Assembly (NCBI GenBank): GCA_937125225.1 | Contig: CAKZLE010000020.1 | Coordinates: 434,001 to 498,000 of the forward strand | Direction of reading: 5' to 3' | DNA: 64,000 nt | Origin: an uncultured Spirochaetia bacterium | GTDB taxonomy: Bacteria; Spirochaetota; Spirochaetia; CAKZLE01 | Part shown: positions 6,631 through 16,111 of the stretch, piece by piece | Numbering within the stretch: the stretch's first letter is position 1 | Layout of the letters: every line of letters starts with the position of its first letter | Program-made: the position numbers and the translations under genes | Notes under the pieces: generated by a model | Told to the model about the DNA's origin: nothing | What the model saw: the letters and a program-made list of their open reading frames with translations, nothing else | The model's database searches: none

Positions 6631-9441
6631 CTATTTCTGTATATAGTCGTGAATACGCCTCTGAACTCGAGCTTCATTCAACTGATAACCGAGAGCTCTG
6701 ATAGACTCTTCATGTTTTCGGTTCTTGGTGAGGATCTCTGAGAGTTGAGCCTCTAACGCCGTTCTTCTGTAGAGGGGGTCATCTAGCTTGTCTCTCATAC
6801 TGTCTGCCCGTCTACCTTCATCCTCGATATCCTGAAGAGTCACATAATCGGTATAGGGGAACTGTGAGAAATCTTCTTTGATCACAGCATCCTCTAAAAT
6901 GATCTCTTCTCGTTCACATACGGTAGCAACAGGTCTATTCACGTTCAGTCTGATCGTGAATATCCTTTTTCCTGGTATCTCGAGTGCTATGTCATGAGCA
7001 TCGACTGTGAGATCACTTTCATATTTCTCCCTCAAGTTGTTCATCTCTGCTGAGATGATATCCAATGATGTCCTAAGAACTGCTGAAGTCATCTCCGTTG
7101 AGGTGTTAACTCCTCTGATGATCAGACTCTTACCATCCTCGGATCGCTTACATGCAGTGAGTCTCACGCTGTTGCGATCGTCAGAGATATTGAACCAGGA
7201 GTGGCTACCCGGTAGGACTCCCGCAGAGGGTTTGGTCGATACCGCGATCAATTCATTGTTGAAGGAATCTGCCTTCTGGACGACTCCTGAGTGGGCATCT
7301 CCCGTATGAGGACATACAGCATATTCGAAGGTCATCTCCCTGAGACATTGAGCATCAGGAGTGTAGATCTCAGGACCGGCATCACCGATTCTGGTATTGA
7401 TCTCCTTTGCGATCCAACCGACAGACCTGAAGAGGGTGACTGCGATCGTATCATCCTCGATGATCTGGTATTCAGGGAGCCCCTTGGTAAATACTGCAAG
7501 GCCCTCCTTCTCATCATTCATATCAATGAAGCCGTTGTTATGGAAATAGGTAGAGGGTTTTGCCTCTCTAGCTCCCACGATGACCTTGCTCACATAGTCT
7601 GGAATCTCTGATTCATTATAATCTGCGATATGGATCGGTCTTTCGGTGATATCGAAAGGTGATGAGGCCCAAGAACTCTCAGTGGTGATACCGGTAGGGA
7701 AGAGGACTCTCATCCTGTGATCCTTTACGGTATTTCTCAAAGAGGTCTTACAGGTCACTACCGGTGAGTCTGCTGTGATTGTTATATAATTGGTGACTGG
7801 TACGTTAAGTAGCTCTTCAGACCTCTGGGTATGGCCTTCACAGTCTGAAACGGGCAGATTCATCGTATAGAAGACTTTATAGATGATCTGGTAATCTGAC
7901 TGGGAGTAGATCTCTACTACCGCATCAGTTGCTTCTGAAGTGTATCTTCTATCTACATCGGGGTAGGAGTAGTTATACTCATCTCCGGAATCTCCGGTAT
8001 CTTCGATCAATCCTAGATTCGCATAACTCTTCCCGGTAGCCTTATCAGTCACCGTGAAGGTACCATTAGTTGCAATCGTCACACCGATCAGATCATTCTC
8101 GACCTGTAGTCCATTCACCTTGAGAGATGATTCTGGAGTATCTTCTTCAGTGACGACCCTATATCCCATTGCGGGGATCTCTTTGACATAATAGCTCTTT
8201 TCAGCAGCATAGATGACCTCTGATCTGCTGTAAGGTGCAGTATTGAAGACGATGAGTGCCTCATCTCCAACAATATTCGAGGTATCTATGATACCTGCGA
8301 GCTCTGATGCTGAGTATTCCAATACCGCAGAACCCATAGCAAAGACCTCTCTACCTCGGTTCTCCATATCGGAATGGACATCATCGATACTGACTCCACA
8401 GATGCTGTCATGAGGATGATTCTTCAAGAGAGTCTTCCATGCGAGTGCTATCTGAGGTTGATCGTAGGAGAGTCCACTGAGCCAAGAGAGGGCTGAAAGA
8501 GGTTCTACCTTCTTCTCAAGGAGTCTCTGCATCCTATCATTCTGCTGTTTTAGATAGATTCGAGCAGACATGACACCCGGGAAGACAGAGATGAAACGGC
8601 CATTGTACAGGGGACCCTTCAGTGTTTGTAACTCGGGACTCTCAGCTTTGATAGCTGCGATATAACTGTCGGGGTCTGTCTGGATCGTGGTGAAATCATC
8701 ACCATTGAGCTCTCCATTCTGTATATATGGTTGGATATCATCAGGTACCATCTCCTGGTCATAACCATTCATCATGAGCACATTGGAGGTAGTGGCAAAC
8801 GGTTTGAGCTTGTCAACTTCCGTCTTCATTCGATCATGCATGATGGACTTGTATTCAGCAAGTCTCATGACATTTCGATAGCTGTTGAGAAGGTAGACTG
8901 AGGTCATCTTGGTACCATCTGGTGCCTCCCAGATGAACTCTGAGGTCACATTCTCAGGATCCATGGCAACACCTCTCCAAACGAAGAGTCCTGTCATACC
9001 GCTCTGGGCATGGATCTGTGCTGTTTGGGATATCTGGCCGAAGTTATCCAAGAGCCATCCCGACTCCATACTTCCACCAAGAGCATCTGCTAGAGAGGTG
9101 CCGATCATGATATTCCTTACCAGTGATTCCGCACTGATGAGTTGCCAATCCGGTTGAAGGTAATAGGGGCCAATGGAAAGAGAGTTGCTCTTCACATATT
9201 TTTTAATAGTCCTCTTTGCCTTTGCTACGGACATATCGTTCTTCGACAACTCTTCGAAGTAGTCTTCGATCATCGATAGTTGTCCATCGAGTACGAATTT
9301 GTAATCCGGTTCTTTCTCGATCATAGCAAATAGTCCATCGAAGAAGGGGATGAGCCACTCGTTCGTGTAGGGACTGTTCAAGTACCATTCCCGATCCCAG
9401 TGTGTATGGGATATGATATGGGCGGTATACTGTTTCGACAT
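6631..9441 (-). CDS. Alpha-mannosidase, glycoside hydrolase family 38
   Basis: The 936-residue protein has the GH38 hallmarks. The N-terminal zinc-binding motif HTHWDREW is at residues 12-19. The nucleophile motif is LDNFGQ with Asp132 (PDSFGH in many relatives). The later signature is KNHPHDSICGVSIDDVH near residue 350. The C-terminal half is the usual beta-sandwich region. There is no signal peptide, so it acts in the cytoplasm on imported alpha-mannosides, releasing mannose. It starts from AGGAGT-ATCCC-ATG and follows the ABC importer (9507-12748), separated by a hairpin at 9481-9500 that probably lets part of the transcripts through. The LacI regulator at 12931 probably controls the whole set. 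Bond specificity cannot be read from sequence. Confidence 0.92.
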   Translation of the reverse strand: MSKQYTAHIISHTHWDREWYLNSPYTNEWLIPFFDGLFAMIEKEPDYKFVLDGQLSMIEDYFEELSKNDMSVAKAKRTIKKYVKSNSLSIGPYYLQPDWQLISAESLVRNIMIGTSLADALGGSMESGWLLDNFGQISQTAQIHAQSGMTGLFVWRGVAMDPENVTSEFIWEAPDGTKMTSVYLLNSYRNVMRLAEYKSIMHDRMKTEVDKLKPFATTSNVLMMNGYDQEMVPDDIQPYIQNGELNGDDFTTIQTDPDSYIAAIKAESPELQTLKGPLYNGRFISVFPGVMSARIYLKQQNDRMQRLLEKKVEPLSALSWLSGLSYDQPQIALAWKTLLKNHPHDSICGVSIDDVHSDMENRGREVFAMGSAVLEYSASELAGIIDTSNIVGDEALIVFNTAPYSRSEVIYAAEKSYYVKEIPAMGYRVVTEEDTPESSLKVNGLQVENDLIGVTIATNGTFTVTDKATGKSYANLGLIEDTGDSGDEYNYSYPDVDRRYTSEATDAVVEIYSQSDYQIIYKVFYTMNLPVSDCEGHTQRSEELLNVPVTNYITITADSPVVTCKTSLRNTVKDHRMRVLFPTGITTESSWASSPFDITERPIHIADYNESEIPDYVSKVIVGAREAKPSTYFHNNGFIDMNDEKEGLAVFTKGLPEYQIIEDDTIAVTLFRSVGWIAKEINTRIGDAGPEIYTPDAQCLREMTFEYAVCPHTGDAHSGVVQKADSFNNELIAVSTKPSAGVLPGSHSWFNISDDRNSVRLTACKRSEDGKSLIIRGVNTSTEMTSAVLRTSLDIISAEMNNLREKYESDLTVDAHDIALEIPGKRIFTIRLNVNRPVATVCEREEIILEDAVIKEDFSQFPYTDYVTLQDIEDEGRRADSMRDKLDDPLYRRTALEAQLSEILTKNRKHEESIRALGYQLNEARVQRRIHDYIQK

Positions 9442-9480
9442 GGGATACTCCTAAAATCTTATCTTATTTATATAAAACGA

Positions 9481-9500
9481 AAAGGCTCTTTTGAGCCTTT
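9481..9500 (-). terminator. Intra-operon terminator/attenuator between permease and mannosidase genes
   Basis: AAAGGCTC and GAGCCTTT form a perfect 8-bp stem with a four-base AAAA loop on the minus strand, followed by TCGTTTTATAT. I saw no clear promoter between it and the mannosidase start at 9441, so it most likely reduces rather than stops transcription. Confidence 0.7.
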
Positions 9501-9506
9501 TTACTA

Positions 9507-10460
9507 TTAACCCTTTACTCCACCGTCTGATAGACCGGAGACCATGTTCTTCGACAACATGAAGAAGAAGATGATCACTGGTGCCAGGGTCAACGTAGAG
9601 GCAGCCATGATCCTTGCCCAGATACTATTCTTCGAATAGAACAATGCCTGGATCGCAACAGATAACGTCCTCATATCATTGAAGGGTTTCAAGAATACTG
9701 AAGCATACAGATACTCATTCCATGCGATGATGAAACAGTATACGAATACGGTGATCAATACCGGTCGAGAGAGCGGTACGATGATCTTCAAGATGATTCG
9801 GACTCTACCGTAACCATCTATCAATGCAGCCTCTTCGATTGACTTCGGGATTCCTCTGAAATAGTTACCTAACATATAGAGGGCCAAAGGCAGGGTCTGC
9901 ATGATATAGATCATGATCATATAGATAAAGACTCCGGCTGGGGTCTTGGTGAATCCAAGTGAATTTCCCATCTGATAGAGTGGTACCATGAGTACTACTC
10001 CACCAAGGAGATAGACGAACAACGTTCCTCGCCTGAGGATGTTACCACCTCTGAACTCCATCTTCGCTATGGCATAGGCACTGAATACGGCCAGGGTCAT
10101 AGAGAACATAGTCGCTGTTATCGAAAGAAGGAACGAGTTGAGCATATAGCGCATGAAGGGGAAGGGATTCTTGTTCTCATACTTCTCCATGAGCAGGGTT
10201 CTCTGCTCTTCTGAGAGGTTAGGGTTATCAAGGATAGCCTTGACCGCAGCATTCTGTGTTGCTTCGATCGGTTTGAGCCCCAGGAGTTCCTTATAGGCAT
10301 CAAGACTCGGGTTTTCCGGGATCAAGGATGGGGAGGCCATATCCTGTACATCTTTCAATGATACTGAGATGATCTGCATGAATGGGAACAGACAGAATAA
10401 TACTATACCGATGACTGCTAGTGCGAAGAGCACTTTTCCTAATATGTTTTTTGCTACCAT
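9507..10460 (-). CDS. ABC sugar importer permease, MalG type
   Basis: I place the start at the ATG at 10460 (MVAKNILGKVL), which has AGAAGG about seven bases upstream and overlaps the preceding permease gene by 7 bases. The open frame continues upstream, but that part copies the neighbour's DNA. The 317-residue protein has an N-terminal membrane helix (about 8-30) and a periplasmic insert of about 70 residues rich in Asn/Glu before helix 2. It ends with the binding-protein-dependent transport domain carrying the EAA loop EEAALIDGYGRVRIILKIIVP. It pairs with the MalF-type protein and the binding protein in the same operon to import a mannoside or related oligosaccharide. No ATPase gene accompanies it. 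Confidence 0.88.
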   Translation of the reverse strand: MVAKNILGKVLFALAVIGIVLFCLFPFMQIISVSLKDVQDMASPSLIPENPSLDAYKELLGLKPIEATQNAAVKAILDNPNLSEEQRTLLMEKYENKNPFPFMRYMLNSFLLSITATMFSMTLAVFSAYAIAKMEFRGGNILRRGTLFVYLLGGVVLMVPLYQMGNSLGFTKTPAGVFIYMIMIYIMQTLPLALYMLGNYFRGIPKSIEEAALIDGYGRVRIILKIIVPLSRPVLITVFVYCFIIAWNEYLYASVFLKPFNDMRTLSVAIQALFYSKNSIWARIMAASTLTLAPVIIFFFMLSKNMVSGLSDGGVKG

Positions 10461-11323
10461 TTTAGTACCTTCTTGATATAATAGACGATTCCGATTCCTG
10501 CTAATAGCAGTTGAATCAGTGCTGCAGAACATGCAAGTCCCTGATCGATGACTCCGGAGAATGCTTGCTCGTAGGTGAAGACTGATAAGGTCTTGATCTG
10601 TGGGGAGAGCAGATAGATATCTTCGAATCGGTTCAGGTTCCATATGAGTCTGAGAAGAATAGTCGTTCCCAGTACGAACTCGATCTCAGGAAGTGTGATG
10701 TGCCAGAAGCAAGCCCATTTTCCGGCTCCCTCTATTGATGCAGCTTCATACATCGACTTGTCGATGAGCTGTAATCTAGAAAGGAGCAGGAGATAGGTGA
10801 TCGGGAAGTATTTCCAAGTGGTGAATGCTATGAGCACCCACATGACTGAATCAGGATCACCGATCAGGTTCGTATCAGGACTGATAAGATGCAGAGTGTC
10901 TGCAAATACGAAATTGAATATTCCGTTGACTGGATCGAAGATGAACTGCCATCCGAACACCATCGAGATCACTGGTGCGAAGTAGGGAAGTATGATCAAC
11001 GTTCTTACCAGAGAACGTAACGGGAACTTTTGATTCATCAGCAGGGCAGTTCCTAGTCCAAGTAATGTGGACCCGGCAACTGAACCTACTAAGAATATGA
11101 ATGTTGTCCAGATAGAAGCATAGTAGTTCGGGTTGGTAAGAAGATTCTTATAATTACCTAAACCGATGAATGTCTTACTCCCATCTAAACGAACTTCAAA
11201 GAAACTCAAGAAAAGATTGAGGAAGGTAGGGTATGCAATAAGAATACCTATCACAAGAACCGCTGGGGCAACTAAACCCCATGCAAGCCTTTCCTCTTTT
11301 CTAGCTGCTAACCCTATAGCCAT
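10454..11323 (-). CDS. ABC sugar importer permease, MalF/UgpA type
   Basis: The 289-residue protein has about six membrane segments; the first is at about residues 13-38 (GLVAPAVLVIGILIAYPTFL). The EAA loop is EAASIEGAGKWACFWHITLP. This is the standard length for the smaller MalF-like subunits that lack the large periplasmic loop. It starts 25 bases after the binding-protein stop and overlaps the MalG-type gene by 7 bases, consistent with translational coupling. Together they form the heterodimeric channel of a sugar importer. The substrate is inferred from the downstream GH38 mannosidase. Confidence 0.88.
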   Translation of the reverse strand: MAIGLAARKEERLAWGLVAPAVLVIGILIAYPTFLNLFLSFFEVRLDGSKTFIGLGNYKNLLTNPNYYASIWTTFIFLVGSVAGSTLLGLGTALLMNQKFPLRSLVRTLIILPYFAPVISMVFGWQFIFDPVNGIFNFVFADTLHLISPDTNLIGDPDSVMWVLIAFTTWKYFPITYLLLLSRLQLIDKSMYEAASIEGAGKWACFWHITLPEIEFVLGTTILLRLIWNLNRFEDIYLLSPQIKTLSVFTYEQAFSGVIDQGLACSAALIQLLLAGIGIVYYIKKVLKW

Positions 11324-11347
11324 ATCCTCAATCCTCCTCTCGTATGA

Positions 11348-12748
11348 TTAGTTTTCTAAAAGTCTCTTGATCTCTTTCTCAAGATTAGCGATCTCATCGT
11401 CGATGTCTTTGTCTTCGATAGTCACGTTATAGAGCATCTGACCAACAAGGTTCTTTGCAAGGATCGAAGCTGATTCTGGGAAGAGGCTCTCACCAGTCTT
11501 CAGGAAGTCCTGCATAGCACCGAGTCCACCAGCGATCTCATTGATCTTAGCTTTACCATAGTTAGCATATACACCCTTAGGGTCATTGATGAACTGGTCG
11601 CTTTCGATGACTGAAGTCTTCATAGCGAGCATTCCACCAGGTGCGACGTGCAGGTATGGGATATAGTTCTCATCTGACAGGAAGAACTCAGCAAGTCTCT
11701 GTGTTGCTGCAGTCTTTGCTGCATCTTCTGATTTCAGGACGCTCAAAGTCATGATCTCACCGTAACCTGATGATTCAGTGTTAGAGATCAGTGGTACGAA
11801 TGCAGTGTTCTTTACGAGGTTTGAGTCGAATGTCCCACCACCAAGGTCAGAGAAGTTCTCTGAGGTAAGTGATGATGCTGCGACTTCTGCTAGAGAGAGG
11901 TCATCCATGATATATGTTGAGTAATAGAACATTGCCATCTTTCCCTGAATGTAGTAATCACGTGCTCTCCAAGTCTGTGGTCCTGGAGGAGTGAATTCTG
12001 ATAGAGCTTTGTAGTATTCAACAGCTTCTTTGAATTCAGGTGATGTAACTGCAAGGTTACCCTCTGCATCGAAAAGGTGTGCATCATTAGCTGTCGCTAA
12101 GTGAGTGAATGTCTGCTGTGTATAGTTCTCAGGTTTTGTACCGATGAGGATACCATACTGTTTGTTTGCTGGATCATTGAAGTACTCAGCAGCCTTTAGG
12201 ATGTTCTCCCAAGTGTTTGGCGCTTCAAGTCCTGCTTCTTCGAACCAGTCCGTTCTGTACCAGATTCCCTGTGCTGCAAAATGGAAAGGAACACCGAAGT
12301 AGCTTCCATCACCCATCTGTACGTTGTTCAGTGATCCTGGGAAGAAACTATCAGCTCCAACTGAGTTGATGATGGCTTTGTTAGCAGAAGAATCAACGAT
12401 ATTATCTACATTATAGCTCATTGCATAGAATGCTGAGGTCTCGATGAGGTTAGGTCTGTTTGCCTTTCCTGCAGCTGCAAGCTGAGTTGAGAACTCATTG
12501 TCTTCTACTGGGAGCATGGTAACCTTGATATCGGGATTGAGTAGTTGGAATACATCAAGTAAAACCTGAATCTGTTCCTGTCTCTCACTCTGAGTCTGTC
12601 GTGTCCAAAACTGGATCTCTACTGGTTCTGCTGGTGTTGCTACTTCTGGTGCAGCCTCTACTGCTTCCTGCTGTCCACCTGCGAATACGTTACTGAAACT
12701 GGTAAGTAACAGTAATGCAACTACTAGAAGGGTAATGCCTTTCTTCAT
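11348..12748 (-). CDS. Extracellular sugar-binding protein, family 1
   Basis: The N-terminus is a signal peptide (MKKGITLLVVALLLLTSFSNVFA) followed by GGQQEA, the Gly-Gly-x-Glu junction common on spirochaete binding proteins. A Pro/Ala/Glu-rich linker follows to about residue 42. The mature protein has the family-1 pattern: IQFWTRQTQSERQEQIQ, RPNLIETSAFY, YFGVPFHFAAQGIWYRTDWF and a C-terminal helical region. It is first in the operon with the two permeases and the mannosidase, read from a promoter at 12814-12842 with LacI-type operators. A mannose-containing glycan is the likely ligand, by context only. Confidence 0.88.
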   Translation of the reverse strand: MKKGITLLVVALLLLTSFSNVFAGGQQEAVEAAPEVATPAEPVEIQFWTRQTQSERQEQIQVLLDVFQLLNPDIKVTMLPVEDNEFSTQLAAAGKANRPNLIETSAFYAMSYNVDNIVDSSANKAIINSVGADSFFPGSLNNVQMGDGSYFGVPFHFAAQGIWYRTDWFEEAGLEAPNTWENILKAAEYFNDPANKQYGILIGTKPENYTQQTFTHLATANDAHLFDAEGNLAVTSPEFKEAVEYYKALSEFTPPGPQTWRARDYYIQGKMAMFYYSTYIMDDLSLAEVAASSLTSENFSDLGGGTFDSNLVKNTAFVPLISNTESSGYGEIMTLSVLKSEDAAKTAATQRLAEFFLSDENYIPYLHVAPGGMLAMKTSVIESDQFINDPKGVYANYGKAKINEIAGGLGAMQDFLKTGESLFPESASILAKNLVGQMLYNVTIEDKDIDDEIANLEKEIKRLLEN

Positions 12749-12766
12749 GAATAATCTCCTCTTTTT

Positions 12767-12842
12767 TGTGCAAAAAGTAAATATTAGTTTGCACTATAAT
12801 TTATCTTGTTTGCACGATAACATGTAAATTTTCAGTTGTCAA
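12767..12842 (-). promoter_or_regulatory. Promoter and LacI-type operators of the mannoside importer operon
   Basis: On the minus strand TTGACA (12837-12842) and TATCGT (12814-12819) are 17 bases apart. The direct repeats GTTTGCAC(T/G)ATAA at 12787-12799 and 12808-12820 lie 21 bases apart, two helical turns, and the upstream one overlaps the -10. A palindromic site TTTTG-TG-CAAAA lies at 12765-12776. The shared half-site TGCAAA/TTTGCA fits a LacI-family repressor, presumably the divergent gene at 12931. Confidence 0.6.
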
Positions 12843-12861
12843 ATAAATATTTAAAAAAATC

Positions 12862-12907
12862 TTGCTTTATTTTCACATTGACAGTATTATGAATTGTGCA
12901 ACTTGCA
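12862..12907 (+). promoter_or_regulatory. Promoter and operator of the LacI-family gene
   Basis: TTGCTT (12862-12867) and TATTAT (12885-12890) are 17 bases apart. Just downstream the perfect palindrome TGCAA-C-TTGCA (12897-12907) has the same half-site as the operators of the divergent operon, which suggests autoregulation. Confidence 0.45.
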
Positions 12908-12930
12908 TAAAATACAACAAGGATAATTGC

Positions 12931-13899
12931 ATGATTACTATAACAGATGTAGCCAATCACTGTGGGGTGAGTATTTCCACAGTCTCTAGAGTCCTCAATG
13001 GGAATCCCAGAATCAGTAGAGAAAGAACCGAACAGGTCTTGAAAGCTGTTAAGGAGTTAGGTTATACACCGATACGGAAGACGAGGAAGACAAAGAGGAA
13101 TGATGAGATCATCCTAGTCATGCCCAACCCCTCATTATATACATTAGGAACGACGATTAAGGATATAACCATTACTCTTCAGCAGGTCGATTACGATATA
13201 AGGATAGTCAATCTCCATTTTGAGAGGCTCATCACAAAAGATATCGCCTCTGATCTCTGTGATAAGAATGCTGCTGGAATCATCATCTATGGTTGTAGCG
13301 TCCCTCTTGATGCTGCAAAAGTGTTCTATGAGAGGAATGTCCCTACCGTCGTACAGCAGGGGCATACGAGCAATCTAGTCTCGATCTGTGTCAATAACTA
13401 TTCCGGTATGAGAGACTCTCTGTCCTATGTCCTCTCTAGAGGATACAAGAGAGTCGGCTTCGTCGGTTGGGAGAAGACTGATTTTAATATCCAGGAGCGG
13501 GTAGACAGTTTTAAGAATATGCTTACCAGTGCAGATCTGGAACCTGATATGATCAGTCTTCGTCGCTTGAACATCGAGGGTGGTTATGACGCTATGAAAG
13601 AGATGATGAACACCTATGAACCGGAGGCTGTCGTCTTCTCTGCTGATATCATGGCCTATGGTGGACTGAAATATCTTCGAGAACAGGGACTGCGTATGAA
13701 AGATGATGTGGGGATCATTGGCTTTGATGATGCCTATCTCTCTGAGGTGATAGGATTGACCACCATGTATCAGTTGCTCGAGGAGAATGTGAATCTTGTC
13801 ATTGAGAACCTGATGGCAATGATCGAACAGGATACGGTCTTTGAGGCAAAAGAGGTTCAGCTCACACCTAGATTGGTGGTACGAAACTCCCTGAGATAG
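12931..13899 (+). CDS. LacI-family transcriptional regulator
   Basis: The real start is the ATG at 12931 (MITITDVANHCGVSISTVSR), which has AAGGA nine bases upstream and puts the helix-turn-helix at the very N-terminus; an upstream in-frame ATG would add about 23 unrelated residues. The DNA-binding headpiece is followed by the hinge RVLNGNPRISRERTEQVLKA. A periplasmic-binding-protein-like effector domain follows (about 60-322), with VGIIGFDDAYLSE near the end. It faces away from the mannoside importer operon across a 180-base region with matching operators. It probably represses that operon and responds to a sugar or sugar phosphate. Confidence 0.9.
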   Translation: MITITDVANHCGVSISTVSRVLNGNPRISRERTEQVLKAVKELGYTPIRKTRKTKRNDEIILVMPNPSLYTLGTTIKDITITLQQVDYDIRIVNLHFERLITKDIASDLCDKNAAGIIIYGCSVPLDAAKVFYERNVPTVVQQGHTSNLVSICVNNYSGMRDSLSYVLSRGYKRVGFVGWEKTDFNIQERVDSFKNMLTSADLEPDMISLRRLNIEGGYDAMKEMMNTYEPEAVVFSADIMAYGGLKYLREQGLRMKDDVGIIGFDDAYLSEVIGLTTMYQLLEENVNLVIENLMAMIEQDTVFEAKEVQLTPRLVVRNSLR

Positions 13900-13908
13900 C
13901 TTCTATCT

Positions 13909-14811
13909 CTAATGAGACCCTCTGATGGTCCCTCGTGATTCTCTGAAACCTCTCGGAGAGATCCCGAGCAGCTTCTTGAAACTCCTGCTGTAATCTGAGG
14001 GATTACTGAAATCGAACAGATACCCGATATCTGCTATCGTTGATTCTGGATGGGTCAGGAGATAGTCTGCAGAACTCTGGATCCTTCTCTCTAGACAGTA
14101 TCCGGTGATACTCATCTGGTATCTCTTCTCGAAGAGTCTTCGTAGTGTCCTTTCACTTGTTGATGCATAATCGGCTATCTCATTAATCGTAAGTCTCCTC
14201 CTGCAATTATCATGTATGAAATAGATCGCCATCTGTAGCCTTGAATCGATAGATTCAGTGGGGATTTCTATATGGTGTAGAGCTGATGCCGAGATGACCG
14301 TTGCCAGAATATTCTCGATACAGGATCTTGTAAGGAGTTCCCACCGTGATATAGGTTTGATCTCCGATACATTATGCATGAAGGCGAATAGGGGGGCCAT
14401 ATCGCCACAATCAGGGGTGATCATCCTATGGGCTGTGATGAAATTGCCGATATAGGTGGAATAGAGCTCATCAGAGCCTATGATCACTGTATCCTTGAAG
14501 TTGAACGAGATGAAATGGATCTTCAGGTGATCAGTGATGTCAGAGATGATCTCATGAACCTTAAAGGGGTCTGCGATGAACAGGTCCCCAGAGTTCACAG
14601 GATATTCCCTATTGTCATACAGGAAAGTCCCTTTTCCCTCCAGGACCAAACAGGCCTCGAAATATGAGTGTTCATGGAGATTGTTTCGACCTCCTGCAAA
14701 GTCAATAAAGGTTCCCATACTGACCCAGGTATCCCATCCTCCTATGGTGATATTCCCATAGTATCTGTTCTTTAGCGCATATGTATTAAACAGGTCTGTC
14801 CGATTTTGCAT
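13909..14811 (-). CDS. AraC-family regulator with N-terminal cupin
   Basis: Residues about 25-130 form a cupin-like sensing domain (HEHSYFEACLVLEGKGTFLY, then VNSGDLFIADPFKVHEI). Residues about 190-290 hold two helix-turn-helix units: LTINEIADYASTSERTLRRLFEKRY, and STIADIGYLFDFSNPSDYSRSFKKLLGISPRGFR. The overall 300 residues is typical for this class. It converges with the LacI gene (10 bases between stops) and is divergent from the URO-D family gene at 14894 with only 82 bases between starts, so it probably controls that gene. The effector is unknown. Confidence 0.88.
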   Translation of the reverse strand: MQNRTDLFNTYALKNRYYGNITIGGWDTWVSMGTFIDFAGGRNNLHEHSYFEACLVLEGKGTFLYDNREYPVNSGDLFIADPFKVHEIISDITDHLKIHFISFNFKDTVIIGSDELYSTYIGNFITAHRMITPDCGDMAPLFAFMHNVSEIKPISRWELLTRSCIENILATVISASALHHIEIPTESIDSRLQMAIYFIHDNCRRRLTINEIADYASTSERTLRRLFEKRYQMSITGYCLERRIQSSADYLLTHPESTIADIGYLFDFSNPSDYSRSFKKLLGISPRGFRESRGTIRGSH

Positions 14812-14893
14812 ACTATTTGTCCGTTCTATCTCTCGTAATTACCACGAATAGCTTTAAGATATAGACCATAACTATAATGCAGGGAGCAAGGAA

Positions 14894-16111
14894 ATGACAA
14901 GTAGAGAACGGGTAGTCAGGACACTGAACTTCAAAGAATCCAAGGCGATTGACCTCGGTGGGATGCTCTCCACCGGTATCAGCTGTTTTGCCTATCCAAG
15001 ACTCGTGGAGGCTCTTGGTTTGTCGTATCGAAGACCTCGGGTCCATGACATCCATCAGATGCTTGCACTGCCAGACAGTGATGTCCTCGATGTACTCGAT
15101 TGTGATGTGGTCACCGTCCATCTTGATTGGTGGACTAATGCTTTCACAGAGGATCAGCAGTGGTATCCTTTTGATTTCGGTGGTCGACTAGAGGCTCTAG
15201 TTCAGCATCCACAACGGTTTGCTGTACTTGAAGATGGTTCAGTGACCTATGAGGATAACAGAGGTTCCCTGATCATGCCCCCTTCGAGTTTTGTCTTCAA
15301 CGAACAGCACGGTGGTCAGCCGTTAGATCTCTTCAGTCTCGATGCTCCAAAAGAATCGTTGGAGGAGATCGAAGCACAGCTACGGGCATCTCAGTTCACT
15401 GATGAACAGCTCGATTCGATAGAGTCCTTCTGCAGGAAAGTAAGGACCTCAACCGATCGGGCCGTCTTCTTCAATGGTGTCCCGATGGGACTCAAGTATC
15501 GTGGAGGGATGGCCGCCTGGTCGATGATCTGTCTGACAGAGCCTGATTATGTTAAAGAGGTCCATGAGTTGATCACTACTTATAGGATAAGAGATTATGA
15601 GCAACTCATCCCGAGAATCGCTCCCTATGTCGATGTATTCATGACCAATTCAGATGATCAGGGAACTCAGAATGCCCCGATCATGCCACCACAGACCTTC
15701 ACCGACCTCTATGTTCCCTATTACCGGAGAATGAACGATGCGATTCATCAGAATGCACCTCAGATGAAGACCTTCCTCCACTCCTGTGGTGCCATCTACT
15801 CACTGCTCGAGGCTGTGATAGCCTCGGGGTTCGATGTGATCAATCCTGTTCAATGGACAGCCGGAGGGCATTCCTATCACGAGTGGAAAGACCTCAGTAG
15901 AGGAAGACTCGTTCTATGGGGTGGGGGAATCAATAGTCAGGGGACCTTACCCCTAGGGACTCTTGAAGAGATCGCCTGTGAGACTGCAGAGGTCGTCAAA
16001 TACCTGAGAACAGATGGTGGGTTCGTCTTCAACTCTATCCATAACATCCTTGCAGAGATCGAACCTCAGAAGGTCATCACCATGTATGAGGCGGCAGGTA
16101 GGAGCTTTTGA
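14894..16111 (+). CDS. Uroporphyrinogen decarboxylase-family protein (methyltransferase-like)
   Basis: The 405-residue protein has the URO-D superfamily layout rather than that of a haem-pathway enzyme. It begins MTSRERVVRTLNFKE and has a VFMTNSDDQGTQNAPIMPPQTF segment. The HSCG motif (FLHSCGAIYSLLEAVIASG) is followed by FDVINPVQWTAGG. In MtaA/CmuA-type relatives the His and Cys of this motif bind zinc. These relatives move methyl groups or act on O-methylated compounds. It lacks the haem-enzyme N-terminal signature that I would expect. The gene is divergent from the AraC gene at 13909 and its stop touches the stop of a second URO-D gene. Substrate unknown. Confidence 0.8.
   Translation: MTSRERVVRTLNFKESKAIDLGGMLSTGISCFAYPRLVEALGLSYRRPRVHDIHQMLALPDSDVLDVLDCDVVTVHLDWWTNAFTEDQQWYPFDFGGRLEALVQHPQRFAVLEDGSVTYEDNRGSLIMPPSSFVFNEQHGGQPLDLFSLDAPKESLEEIEAQLRASQFTDEQLDSIESFCRKVRTSTDRAVFFNGVPMGLKYRGGMAAWSMICLTEPDYVKEVHELITTYRIRDYEQLIPRIAPYVDVFMTNSDDQGTQNAPIMPPQTFTDLYVPYYRRMNDAIHQNAPQMKTFLHSCGAIYSLLEAVIASGFDVINPVQWTAGGHSYHEWKDLSRGRLVLWGGGINSQGTLPLGTLEEIACETAEVVKYLRTDGGFVFNSIHNILAEIEPQKVITMYEAAGRSF

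Noticed and set aside
10461-10643. Upstream extension of the MalG-type permease gene
   Set aside because: These codons lie inside the MalF-type gene in another frame, give a Ser/Arg-rich non-membrane sequence, and the ATG at 10460 has a good ribosome site.
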